DNA of 52,257 nucleotides, taken from the IMG/VR virus record IMGVR_UViG_3300042879_003234, positions 1 to 52,257 of that record; one strand, given 5' to 3'. A program made the position numbers and the translations under genes. The stretch comes from a virus. Each line of letters opens with the position of its first letter. The stretch's first letter is position 1. Below are positions 7,826 through 16,317 of the stretch, in pieces. The notes below the pieces were generated by a model. That model was given only the letters and a program-made list of their open reading frames with translations. It had not been told where the DNA came from and ran no database searches.

Positions 7826-9265
7826 TTAGTTATCAATTAAGTCCTTGTATGCGTTGCTGTCTAAATCAAATAGTTTTCCATTATATGTATCAATGCTTGA
7901 AGATGCTTGTCCCATTTGAGATCTATATGCCCATATGCGAATATTCATTTCATTTAATTCAGTACGAATCAAATTAGAAAGTGCAATTTTTTGTTGGAAT
8001 TCTGAGTTAGTATTTGCGAGCGCAGTCTCAGCAGCATCTCTAGCAGATTCGGCATTTGTAATAGAGTTGGTAATTGTTGAAGAGCATGATGGAGTAGAAG
8101 AAACTCTAACTTGATCTGCAATTAGAGGATTATCAGAATTTTGTCCAGTATCGCCAGGTTGTGCTCTAACCCAAGAAGATCCATTGTATTTTTCTGGTAT
8201 AGCATCGAATCCAGTTCTATAATAAACCTTTCCAGCACCAACTTTTGGCTTTACAATCCTAGCAGTGGGGTCGTTTATTCGATCTGGATCTTGAAATCCT
8301 TCCATAAATTGATTCCAAGTCTGTGATATATCTGGATAACCAGAAGCATTATCGAAATCAATAGATGCTCCCATTCCAACATTACTACTATTCATCATTT
8401 TAATAGTTTGTGGGACGTAGGGGCTTGATGCTGGAGGAAGACCAATGTTTTGAAGTTCATCTGGATCTTTTAATATGGTAAATGTTGCAAAAGTTCCATC
8501 ATCTTGAGGTGCTTTTACTTCTGTTAGTGACGAAAATTCTAAAGTTAATTGATCAACAAGTATTGGTGTAGTCCCAAAACCAGCGTCTACTTTCGATAGA
8601 TCTGCTAAAGTTGTTCCAATACCAACAATTTCAACATTTAATCCTGGAAAAGCTTGAGGATCGCTACAGATAATAAGTTGACCTACTTTAATATCATCAC
8701 TAATTTGAGATGATAATCTTGGAGACATTACAGTTAAAACGCTAGATCCCAATCCAATAGTTCCAATAAAAGATCCAACATAAGATTCGATTATATCTTG
8801 ACAATATGGTTCATCATACATTCTAATTCCATATAAATTATCTGGTTGCAAACCAAGTAAATTATTTGATGTTGATGCTGTTCCAGAGTTAGTTAAATAT
8901 GTAATAGTGCTAAGTCCGAGACCATTGGGACTTGCTTTTACACAAACATAATTTTGAAAAGTAAATATAGATCCTGGAGTTTCTCCCTCAGTTGTTGTGA
9001 TCCCAGTATAACGCCAAAACACATCTGTTCTACATCCAGAATTAACTCTGTTATCATATGCAGTTCTTACATCTAAAATTTTATTGTTAACATTTTCAAT
9101 TGGAGGAAGTAATGTACTATCAACTTTATAAACAGCTTTTTGATAGTCTGTTCTAGCATTGTCTAGAATGACTATCTGTTCTCTGAAGAATTCTTTTTCA
9201 GTTTCTGCAGTTGAAATTTTCTCATTCAAGAATTTTTTAATAAAATCTGAAGTGTTATTGCTCAT
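7826..9265 (-). CDS. Virion structural protein with helical ends (479 aa)
   Basis: The first 70 residues are strongly helical (KKFLNEKISTAETEKEFF) and probably coiled coil. The middle is beta-rich with GIGT and GLG turns typical of phage fibres. The last 80 residues are again helical (AESARDAAETALANTNSEF). No enzyme motif. It lies between the baseplate spike block and the tRNA unit and shares the late-gene composition, so a tail or baseplate accessory such as a collar, whisker or fibre connector is likely. The function is inferred from context only. Confidence 0.8.
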   Translation of the reverse strand: MSNNTSDFIKKFLNEKISTAETEKEFFREQIVILDNARTDYQKAVYKVDSTLLPPIENVNNKILDVRTAYDNRVNSGCRTDVFWRYTGITTTEGETPGSIFTFQNYVCVKASPNGLGLSTITYLTNSGTASTSNNLLGLQPDNLYGIRMYDEPYCQDIIESYVGSFIGTIGLGSSVLTVMSPRLSSQISDDIKVGQLIICSDPQAFPGLNVEIVGIGTTLADLSKVDAGFGTTPILVDQLTLEFSSLTEVKAPQDDGTFATFTILKDPDELQNIGLPPASSPYVPQTIKMMNSSNVGMGASIDFDNASGYPDISQTWNQFMEGFQDPDRINDPTARIVKPKVGAGKVYYRTGFDAIPEKYNGSSWVRAQPGDTGQNSDNPLIADQVRVSSTPSCSSTITNSITNAESARDAAETALANTNSEFQQKIALSNLIRTELNEMNIRIWAYRSQMGQASSSIDTYNGKLFDLDSNAYKDLIDN

Positions 9266-9311
9266 AATTATAATATAGTTAACGAAAATAATTTACTCTT
9301 TGTTGATATTT

Positions 9312-10013
9312 ATGAAAGTTTCATTAGTTCTTACTGGATTTATGAGAAATTGGGAGTATAACTACCCAATGGTCAAAGAACAAATTCTGGATCAATACAA
9401 CCCAGATGTTTATATAACATCGTACACATATTCAAAAAATTATTGGATTAATAATTCCGAAGAAGTGGATGTTCAAAAAGTAATCGATACTTATAACCCC
9501 AAAAATTATATCTTTAGAGAAATTGAAACATGTCCCGAAATAAATTTTATCGATAACGGTAGTGAATCAATAGGTAGAAACTATTCTATACTTCAAACAT
9601 ATGGATGGTATACCCAAAAGTTAGCACTTAATCTGTTTAATTTTGATGACTATAACATCATTATAAAACTAAGAACCGATATTGGACTATCAAACTTTAA
9701 AATAATTCAATCAAAACCTTTAGTAATACCAGAGTGGAAATATCGCCCTGGACCATGTAAAGCATCACAGGCATATGTTGACTATTTTGCTTATGGAAAT
9801 CCAAAGATGATGAAAGGATATTTCAGTCTTTATGATAAATTAGAAGAAATGAATCGAATGGGAATAGATGTTTCTTTGGGAGAAACTCTACTAAAAAATT
9901 ATATTGATACCTATGTTACAGATGAAGTGTACAAAGATACCGAAGTCGATTGGATTTTACGAGGTGATATGTGGGCATCTCAATTAGGAACAATATTTCC
10001 CTTACAGTTCTAA
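9312..10013 (+). CDS. Glycosyltransferase-like protein (233 aa)
   Basis: The N-terminus KVSLVLTGFMRNW followed by NPDVYITSY matches the first Rossmann-type strand of cyanophage and bacterial proteins that resemble WavE/DUF7796 sugar transferases. Later come IIIKLRTDIGL, a typical R-T-D motif of that group, and WILRGDMWASQ near the end. I infer a role in glycosylating virion or host surface sugars. The start is ATG 9312; upstream TTG codons in frame are less likely. The gene runs against all its neighbours, has TATAAT at 9269-9274 upstream with a poor -35, and its last 12 nt overlap the oxygenase gene tail to tail. Possible later acquisition. Confidence 0.65.
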   Translation: MKVSLVLTGFMRNWEYNYPMVKEQILDQYNPDVYITSYTYSKNYWINNSEEVDVQKVIDTYNPKNYIFREIETCPEINFIDNGSESIGRNYSILQTYGWYTQKLALNLFNFDDYNIIIKLRTDIGLSNFKIIQSKPLVIPEWKYRPGPCKASQAYVDYFAYGNPKMMKGYFSLYDKLEEMNRMGIDVSLGETLLKNYIDTYVTDEVYKDTEVDWILRGDMWASQLGTIFPLQF

Positions 10014-10685
10014 CCATTGGGATGGGTGAGTGCATCCTTGATGATGCTTATAATACTCTGATTTTAAAGTTACCCTTACATCACCAGCAATCGCAACTCT
10101 TTCATTTGTTCTTGGAGTTTTTTTAATTGTTTGATGATAAGTTTCAGTAGGCATTACAACTACAGTTCCTTCTGTTGGAGTGATAGTATAAAAATTACAA
10201 TTATATCTGTTAAATCCAGTCATAATATTATGATTGTCTACTGTATCAAAAAATCCTTTACACGCTTCATTTCTATTTTGACCAGGCATTTGTACAACGG
10301 TGAATTTGTCTGATGTTTCGTCCGTGTTTAGATAATATACAAAACTAATATTTGCTTCGTTATGATTATGTGGAGCCATTGGAGGAGTAGTATCATCTTT
10401 ATGATATACAACCCACGACTTCGCAATATGGTAGTTTAGTCTATCGTACTTAACATTGAGAGCATCAAAATATCCATCAAAAACTTTTCTCAATCCTTTA
10501 AAAAGGTCTGAATATTTCGGGTTTAGATGTACAAAAATATTTGAAGAATGCTCTGGAGTTTCAAATTCATATCCATTGAACCAATACTTTTTTAATTCTT
10601 CAAAATTATTTCTTTTGAATTCCTCATGGCAATCCAAAGACTCCTGATAGACAATCAGGGGAAAAATTTCATGTATTTTTTTCAT
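10002..10685 (-). CDS. 2OG-Fe(II) oxygenase-like protein (227 aa)
   Basis: It resembles the 2-oxoglutarate/Fe(II) dioxygenases common in T4-like cyanophages. Around residues 105-118 is PHNHNEANISFVYYLN, with candidate iron ligands His105 and His107, and a distal His184 in TYHQT followed by Arg196 in NERVAIAGDVRV, which would bind 2-oxoglutarate. The usual HxD/E is therefore altered (H-N-H-N-E), so the first ligand set is uncertain. The substrate is unknown; protein or glycan hydroxylation has been suggested for the family. Its ATG overlaps the stop of the 325-aa structural gene (TAATG), so it belongs to the late operon. Confidence 0.78.
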   Translation of the reverse strand: MKKIHEIFPLIVYQESLDCHEEFKRNNFEELKKYWFNGYEFETPEHSSNIFVHLNPKYSDLFKGLRKVFDGYFDALNVKYDRLNYHIAKSWVVYHKDDTTPPMAPHNHNEANISFVYYLNTDETSDKFTVVQMPGQNRNEACKGFFDTVDNHNIMTGFNRYNCNFYTITPTEGTVVVMPTETYHQTIKKTPRTNERVAIAGDVRVTLKSEYYKHHQGCTHPSQWLEL

Positions 10686-11662
10686 TACTTAATTAAGTTA
10701 TATTCATTATTATCTCCTGGATAATCATCAGGAGTCAAGCCTTTATATTCTGGAATATTTTTACTGGTGTCTTTTCTTTCTCCATACACTGTAAAGCTGC
10801 AATGTATTGGACCTCCAGATGAATTGATGACTTTAATTTTTGAACCCCATTCTATTTGCTCATAAAATAATTCTTGGAAACATCCAATTGGAGTTAAGTT
10901 TACAGTTATAGTTTCTAAATCAACTAAACCTTTCCAATAGTCTGGAAGTTCAATAACATTATTTTCCTTTAAAACTCCTCTGAAATAAACTTCTGCGGAT
11001 GGTCCTTCTAAAGAAACATATCTTAGTCTATGCCCATCTTTAGTTGGGTGCAAAATATCGAATGGTTTTTTTGATACAGCAATAGAAAACGTTCCATTTA
11101 AGGTTGTTACTTTACTTGAATAATCTGGGTATGGACCAGCTGGAGGAGCACCAAATAATGCTGCACCATTAAATGCAGCACCAATGTTAGAATCAAATCC
11201 CAATTCCGTCTTTGTTCCAGAAAAAACTTTAGCACCAATATCTTGAGATGCTCCCAAAAATGTTTGAGTTGGTGAAATCAAACTAAAGTTTGCAAGAGTA
11301 ATCATACTGATAGTTGTGGACTGTACGATAAAAGGCATCGGACCACAAAAAACAGTTACACCAACTGGACCTGTCGGATCACCAATAACAACATCAATTG
11401 GAGTTGGAGGAAAACCTCTACTCGATACTTTGAAAATTGAAGGAACTAGACCTAACTGGTCCTGGTTGATATTTCTAGCAACCATTAAGTTTGCTTCTGG
11501 ACCATTAGGAATTGGATAACTGATCGGAGCCCCAACCAGCATCGGACCTTCTACATATCCAGATCCCCTAATTTCAGTTGGACCCAATCCAAGACAAAGT
11601 GCTGGTGGATTCGCACATCCAACGTGAAGTTTTTTAGCTACGTGTAAATCAGGTACTTGCAT
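10685..11662 (-). CDS. Virion structural protein with conserved C-terminal domain (325 aa)
   Basis: The N-terminal two thirds is Gly/Pro-rich beta sequence. From about residue 205 comes the motif FDILHPTKDGHRLRYVSLEGP, split here as FDILHPTKDG and HRLRYVSLEGP, followed by VYFRG, VIELPDYWKGLV and GERKD. I know this C-terminal domain from many cyanophage virion proteins, without an experimentally defined role. The shorter 102-aa gene at 7516-7824 repeats it. The start overlaps closely with the upstream spike gene (TAATATG), and the end is coupled to the oxygenase. Probably a fibre or tip-associated protein. Confidence 0.8.
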   Translation of the reverse strand: MQVPDLHVAKKLHVGCANPPALCLGLGPTEIRGSGYVEGPMLVGAPISYPIPNGPEANLMVARNINQDQLGLVPSIFKVSSRGFPPTPIDVVIGDPTGPVGVTVFCGPMPFIVQSTTISMITLANFSLISPTQTFLGASQDIGAKVFSGTKTELGFDSNIGAAFNGAALFGAPPAGPYPDYSSKVTTLNGTFSIAVSKKPFDILHPTKDGHRLRYVSLEGPSAEVYFRGVLKENNVIELPDYWKGLVDLETITVNLTPIGCFQELFYEQIEWGSKIKVINSSGGPIHCSFTVYGERKDTSKNIPEYKGLTPDDYPGDNNEYNLIK

Positions 11663-11663
11663 A

Positions 11664-12287
11664 TTAGAATCCTAACAAATCAAATAAATTTTCTTGAATT
11701 TCAAATGGATATAATGGATTTGGTACTGACTGTGGGGTGCTTGCAGGACAAGATTTAGATCCACCAATCATTGAAGCACCATCTGCAGTTTGCATGAGAC
11801 CTCCGTAAATATTTAGAAGACCCTTTCCAACTGTTTCCAAAGTTCCAGAAGAGAAAAACTTCGCAACTGATGAAGCATTTAGTTCAATATTTTTTGCTCT
11901 TACATCAAACTTTTCATTTGCTTCGATAGTAACGTAACCATTTTTATTATCTTCTCCTTGAGCAGATAAAAATATATTCTTGGCTTGTAATTGAATCTTA
12001 CCTTTCTGTGCAGATAAAATAATGTCTCCTCTCAGAGCATCAATTACAACAGCTGGATCACCATCAGTAACATTCTCCCCTGCCTTTACAGAAAAGACTC
12101 CTGGAACTCTATGCATCGTGTGTCCTTCACGATGACCGTCAGCATCCATCATCATGTAATGATTCTCATCGTATCCACTACGGAGCATGACGGCACAGAT
12201 TACGCCATCCTCATGAATATGTCCGAATTGAACCTCACCATCTACAGTTCCATATCTACAAACGTGATAGTTTTGACCCTGCTTCAT
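11664..12287 (-). CDS. Baseplate spike-like protein with beta-helix repeats (207 aa)
   Basis: After an N-terminal domain, residues about 80-150 show short repeating strands (DIILSAQKGKIQLQAKNIF, then VTIEANEKFDVRAKNIELNA), the pattern of a trimeric beta-helix as in gp5 C-terminal needles and VgrG spikes. It follows the gp5-like gene with a TAATG overlap, fitting a split spike in which the hub OB-fold protein and the needle are separate genes. I infer it forms the membrane-piercing tip. The C-terminus is Pro/Ser-rich and may bind a tip protein. Confidence 0.75.
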   Translation of the reverse strand: MKQGQNYHVCRYGTVDGEVQFGHIHEDGVICAVMLRSGYDENHYMMMDADGHREGHTMHRVPGVFSVKAGENVTDGDPAVVIDALRGDIILSAQKGKIQLQAKNIFLSAQGEDNKNGYVTIEANEKFDVRAKNIELNASSVAKFFSSGTLETVGKGLLNIYGGLMQTADGASMIGGSKSCPASTPQSVPNPLYPFEIQENLFDLLGF

Positions 12288-14704
12288 TATACTTTACCTA
12301 CGCAATCAATAACTTGAATAACTTTTGTTCTATCTTCTGGTGTAAGTTCACCTTCTAAATCATTTCCTTTTCTATTTACACACATAACAGGAATCAAAAT
12401 AGCATTGTATCCCGTTTCACTTTCGATAATCAGATCTGGAACCTCTAAAAATCCCTCACCTTTACTTATTATTTCAGCTCCAACAATTGATCCGTAGGGT
12501 CCAAATACAGGAACAATTTCTGCACCACCAGAATTTGGTTCAATTCTAATTCGATCCGTTGGTAGATAATTTACTCCTGTCCTCTTAATGAAAACATCAC
12601 AAATTTGCATGATAACTGGATAAGATCCATTAGATGTAATCGCTGCATCAATACCTAAATTCTGTATTTGCTGTTCGGTCAGTCCGCCGCCGCCGCCAGT
12701 TCCATCTCCCCCATCACCATCACCATCACCAGTATCAATTAAAACTGGTGCTTCCAGAGTACCGCACTCTTTTTTAACTATGTTTTTTCCACCAACTAAA
12801 ACTTCAGTTACTACTCCTTCAACATTTGTGATCTCTGCAGTAGTTGAAAATGGTATAGTTACAGTATCTCCTGGACATACTTCTGTTCTACTACCAGGAT
12901 TTAGTGGTCTCTCATATTTTCCATTTGATCTTTTAATAGTTGTTTGATCTTTCGTTGCCCAGGTTCTTCCCATTCCTCCTAAACTACCATCATACTTATT
13001 CTTATACCCTGTTCCTGGTCTGATCATTACAACTTCAATAATACCTGTTCCAGGTTTACCTCTGTTTTTATCGGCATTACTTCCACTCCCTGGTGGTCTT
13101 GTTGGACCCAAAACTACCTGACCAACAGCACCCCTTCCTCCACCACAAGGATCTTCAACAGAAACTCTGGTTTTTTCATTGTATCCAATACCAGTTGAAA
13201 GAATATCAACACCCAATACTTCTCCAGTCTTACCGATAATTGCGTTACCAACTGCTCCTACTCCACCTCCTCCCCAGAAGCGAACAGATGGGGGTCCACA
13301 TAATTCTGGACCAACATAGCAGTTTGTAAAGACACCAGCCATATCATCTCCAAGTGATGCAAAATCAAAATTATCCAAATTTACTGCATCAGAAAAAGAT
13401 TGTCCAACTTCTTTCGCTCTATCAAACATATTTTCTATTGAAGAAATAATTCCTCCATTAGATCCTCCCCATTGAGACCACTCAGTAACTTCTGAACATT
13501 CTGGATTTTCGTCGCAAGTTAAGAATCCTTTTAAGTATGCGAGTAAGGCTAGAATATCACCAGCAAAATCTAATGCCCCAACAACTGCATTTAATGGTGC
13601 TAATATTGCATCTAAAGCACCATTAATTAAACCTAAGATACCACCAATGATGGTTCCAATTAATCCCTCAATAAAGCAACTTGTAACATTAACAATATTG
13701 TCGAGAGTACCTTTAAGAGCTGCTTGAATTATATCACAAAGAGCAGCAATAATTTTATTGTAAATGCACAAAAGAATATCTATCGCAGTCTTCTGTGCAT
13801 TCTTAACATTATTTCTTTGATCTACTGGAACAGTATAGAACGTTGGTCTAACAGCTGCTTGTGTTTTTTCCTCAATAAATTTTCTAACAGCATCAATAAT
13901 TGTTTTTATAAACCTAGCAATAACACAAGCGACTTCAGCAAGAGATCTTTCTATAGCCGCTTGAAAGTCTTGTATCTTACCTATTGCTACCTGAGCCCAA
14001 CAATCTATAAGACTTTTAATTCTTTCAATTTCTTTTACTAAATTTTCAATAGCTATTTTTGCTTGATCTAAAGCACTACCCCCACACTTCTGTGTTTTAT
14101 TGATAGATGTTTTATCATCATATCCAGTTTTAGCTTGAATGATGTCTGCATTATTTGTAAGATTTGGAACTGAGGCAGATCCTTCTAGCGGTCTTCCACC
14201 ATTAAAAGGATTGCCGCAACCACTACCCTTCCCAGATGGAATTCCATAGGTAGCAACTCTTTCATTATTAGCGTGAGCACTGAATGGAACAAACCCCTTA
14301 TTTGGAATTGACTTTAGTAATTCTGTTTGAGCATTGTTCTCAAGGATTCCCATGATAACTGGTTGCTGGGATTCCATTCCATCAGCATAGAATCCATACA
14401 CAAAAGTTCCATGTTTAATTAATGGAGTTTGACCAGACTGCATGTGACCAGATCCTGCAGTCACTGGAAGTAATATAGTTGCCCAAGGTAAATTTATATC
14501 AGAAATATCGGTCTTCTTATCTGTTTGATGACCTAAAATTCTGACTTTATATCTTGCTCCCCATCCTTTTATTTCATTAGGATCTTTGATTTTTTTAGAT
14601 GGCGCATTATCTTTCCAGGTGCTGTTATCAACAACCTGTCCAATCCACCAGTAGAAACCATCGGCTCCTATTACGCTAGAATTAAATAGTGAGTTTTCAA
14701 GCAT
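12287..14704 (-). CDS. 5: Baseplate hub protein, gp5-like OB-fold (805 aa)
   Basis: Residues about 15-125 look like the gp5 N-terminal OB domain: FYWWIGQVVDN, GWGARYKVRILGHQTDKK and LPWATILLPVTAGSG. Next comes an Ala/Gly/Ile-rich helical, hydrophobic stretch (about 340-390), then Gly-rich beta repeats containing GTGY, and a run of Gly-Asp near residue 660. I do not see the T4 lysozyme domain that interrupts T4 gp5, so cell-wall digestion is probably done by the 1060-aa neighbour. The ATG overlaps the CP12 stop (TGATG). Confident of the hub role, less so of the rest. Confidence 0.8.
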   Translation of the reverse strand: MLENSLFNSSVIGADGFYWWIGQVVDNSTWKDNAPSKKIKDPNEIKGWGARYKVRILGHQTDKKTDISDINLPWATILLPVTAGSGHMQSGQTPLIKHGTFVYGFYADGMESQQPVIMGILENNAQTELLKSIPNKGFVPFSAHANNERVATYGIPSGKGSGCGNPFNGGRPLEGSASVPNLTNNADIIQAKTGYDDKTSINKTQKCGGSALDQAKIAIENLVKEIERIKSLIDCWAQVAIGKIQDFQAAIERSLAEVACVIARFIKTIIDAVRKFIEEKTQAAVRPTFYTVPVDQRNNVKNAQKTAIDILLCIYNKIIAALCDIIQAALKGTLDNIVNVTSCFIEGLIGTIIGGILGLINGALDAILAPLNAVVGALDFAGDILALLAYLKGFLTCDENPECSEVTEWSQWGGSNGGIISSIENMFDRAKEVGQSFSDAVNLDNFDFASLGDDMAGVFTNCYVGPELCGPPSVRFWGGGGVGAVGNAIIGKTGEVLGVDILSTGIGYNEKTRVSVEDPCGGGRGAVGQVVLGPTRPPGSGSNADKNRGKPGTGIIEVVMIRPGTGYKNKYDGSLGGMGRTWATKDQTTIKRSNGKYERPLNPGSRTEVCPGDTVTIPFSTTAEITNVEGVVTEVLVGGKNIVKKECGTLEAPVLIDTGDGDGDGGDGTGGGGGLTEQQIQNLGIDAAITSNGSYPVIMQICDVFIKRTGVNYLPTDRIRIEPNSGGAEIVPVFGPYGSIVGAEIISKGEGFLEVPDLIIESETGYNAILIPVMCVNRKGNDLEGELTPEDRTKVIQVIDCVGKV

Positions 14705-14916
14705 CAGTCTTCGTAAACTCTACATTCTATAGCACCTGGATTTGCATCACAGAATAATTCCAAAGGAGTTGGATCATGATCATCTTCTGGATGATGTTCT
14801 TTATAAGATTTAAGAGCATTTAATTCCTCCTCAGTATGTCTACGAGCTTGAGGAGAAGTTTGTGGATCGTCTAAAATCCTTTTATCTTTTTCAATATGTT
14901 GATCTATGTTTTCCAT
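14704..14916 (-). CDS. cp12: CP12-like Calvin-cycle regulator (70 aa)
   Basis: The C-terminus LELFCDANPGAIECRVYED is the CP12 signature: two cysteines eight residues apart and an ECR-YED tail, the loop that binds GAPDH. In cyanobacteria CP12 ties GAPDH and PRK together and blocks carbon fixation; phage CP12 is known to steer host carbon toward the pentose phosphate pathway. The N-terminal cysteine pair of host CP12 is absent, and the AWD-VEEL box is reduced to EEELNAL. It sits between the gp27-like and gp5-like hub genes, its stop overlapping the gp5 start, with a late-like box at 14938-14945. Confidence 0.88.
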   Translation of the reverse strand: MENIDQHIEKDKRILDDPQTSPQARRHTEEELNALKSYKEHHPEDDHDPTPLELFCDANPGAIECRVYED

Positions 14917-14937
14917 ATCGGTAACATAATTTTTTAC

Positions 14938-14945
14938 TATTTATT
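14938..14945 (-). promoter_or_regulatory. Possible late promoter (AATAAATA) for CP12
   Basis: Minus strand AATAAATA, 7 of 8 to the T4 late box TATAAATA, ending 21 nt before the CP12 ATG and overlapping the stop codon of the gp27-like gene. Suggests CP12 and gp5 can be transcribed late from their own start. Confidence 0.5.
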
Positions 14946-16317
14946 ATAGTATGCTAGTGATCCCTCCAGAAGAAGCACTCTTCTTACCATCTCCCTCCCT
15001 AACAATGTTTAACTTTGTATAAGAAGTTCCTGGAGTTAATTGATGACAAATATCCGAAATCAAATAGATACCACTTAACTTTGTACTGACTTTCTGTTGC
15101 TCCTGTGCAGATTGTTCTGGGAAAGCAACCTCAATTAAATCTCCAGCATGAAGTGAAAAGTTTGCAGGAATAGTTATCTCAACCTTTCTAGCATACAGTT
15201 GATTATATCTCATTGGTGCTTGAGCAACTGTACTCTCAATATCCATTGTTGATTCTTTTGACTTTTTCAATTGCTCTTCTACAGTTGCTCCACTAGGTAG
15301 AACTCCTACAGGAAGAGTCGATACGAACTCTCTAGACACTTTATCTTTCAACCAATCTGGAAGACACTGCAACTCTTTTCCAGCAGTCTTGACTTTTGAT
15401 TCCTGTTCACTTGCCTTTTTTTCTTGATCTTTATACTCTTGATTATAAGTGTTTAATGTTCTGGTTCTATTTCCGTAAGAACCCATCTGAAGTTTTGATT
15501 GAATGTCCATACCACCAGTATCATCTTCGCTTGCTGCTACTACAGTATAGTCTACAATCTTTCCAAAATATCCATTGGGTAGATCCGTCGTGTTATTCAT
15601 AATATATTTTGGTGGTGTCTTCCCCTTACTATCTAAAAGTTTATCGATAGATTTAAAATAAAATCCATCACTTGTTTCATAAAAGAAATATCCAGCAGTT
15701 GGATTTTTATTTGTTGCCCCTTCCGTTTTCTTATTGGTTTTTGTTTGCTCAATTTTTGGAATAGATTTTTTACATAACCAAGTACAAATGTAAAAAGGTT
15801 TTCTTGAATTTCCTAGAAAATTATACTCATTCAAAGTCTCATCAAAGAAAACTTTCTTCTGCGTTTTAATTATATCTCTCATAATTTTTGCAAAAGAATC
15901 TGAAATTTTTCCGTCATATCTTTTAACAACTCTTTCTATCTCATTCAAGAAATATTCTTTACTTGTAAGTTCCAAAGCAACAATATTCCTAGTTGTACTT
16001 CTTGTAATTCCTGCAGTTTTATTCACATGAACTTTAACTGCTATTTTTTCACCATAGTTGTCGATCATTTCTAAATCTAATTCTTCACCACCACAAACTG
16101 GAAGTCCTTCAATAACTCCCTTTGCATTTTCTCCAGTTCCAACACTTTGTCCTGTCTCGGCAAAAACAATTCCAACATCAATTGTTTCCTGTAAAATACT
16201 CTCACGATATTCTATGCGAGCAAGACCAGTTGATAGGTCAACTTTATTACTTCCTTGATTGGCCTTTAAAATACATTTTTTAACTTCAGCCGATTCAGCT
16301 CTTTTTGTTTCCGTCAT
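14944..16317 (-). CDS. Baseplate hub protein, gp27-like (457 aa)
   Basis: The N-terminal half is beta-rich, with a segment on symmetric strands (VDLSTGLARIEYRESILQET). The C-terminal part has VEITIPANFSLHAGDLIEVAFP and SGIYLISDICHQLTPG, the pattern of gp27/gpD-type hub domains that form a hexameric-looking ring from a trimer. It precedes CP12 and gp5 and follows the tape-measure-like gene (TAATG overlap), as expected for a hub. The Lys/Thr-rich middle (about 190-210) may be a loop. Similarity to T4 gp27 is structural rather than clear at sequence level. Confidence 0.65.
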   Translation of the reverse strand: MTETKRAESAEVKKCILKANQGSNKVDLSTGLARIEYRESILQETIDVGIVFAETGQSVGTGENAKGVIEGLPVCGGEELDLEMIDNYGEKIAVKVHVNKTAGITRSTTRNIVALELTSKEYFLNEIERVVKRYDGKISDSFAKIMRDIIKTQKKVFFDETLNEYNFLGNSRKPFYICTWLCKKSIPKIEQTKTNKKTEGATNKNPTAGYFFYETSDGFYFKSIDKLLDSKGKTPPKYIMNNTTDLPNGYFGKIVDYTVVAASEDDTGGMDIQSKLQMGSYGNRTRTLNTYNQEYKDQEKKASEQESKVKTAGKELQCLPDWLKDKVSREFVSTLPVGVLPSGATVEEQLKKSKESTMDIESTVAQAPMRYNQLYARKVEITIPANFSLHAGDLIEVAFPEQSAQEQQKVSTKLSGIYLISDICHQLTPGTSYTKLNIVREGDGKKSASSGGITSIL

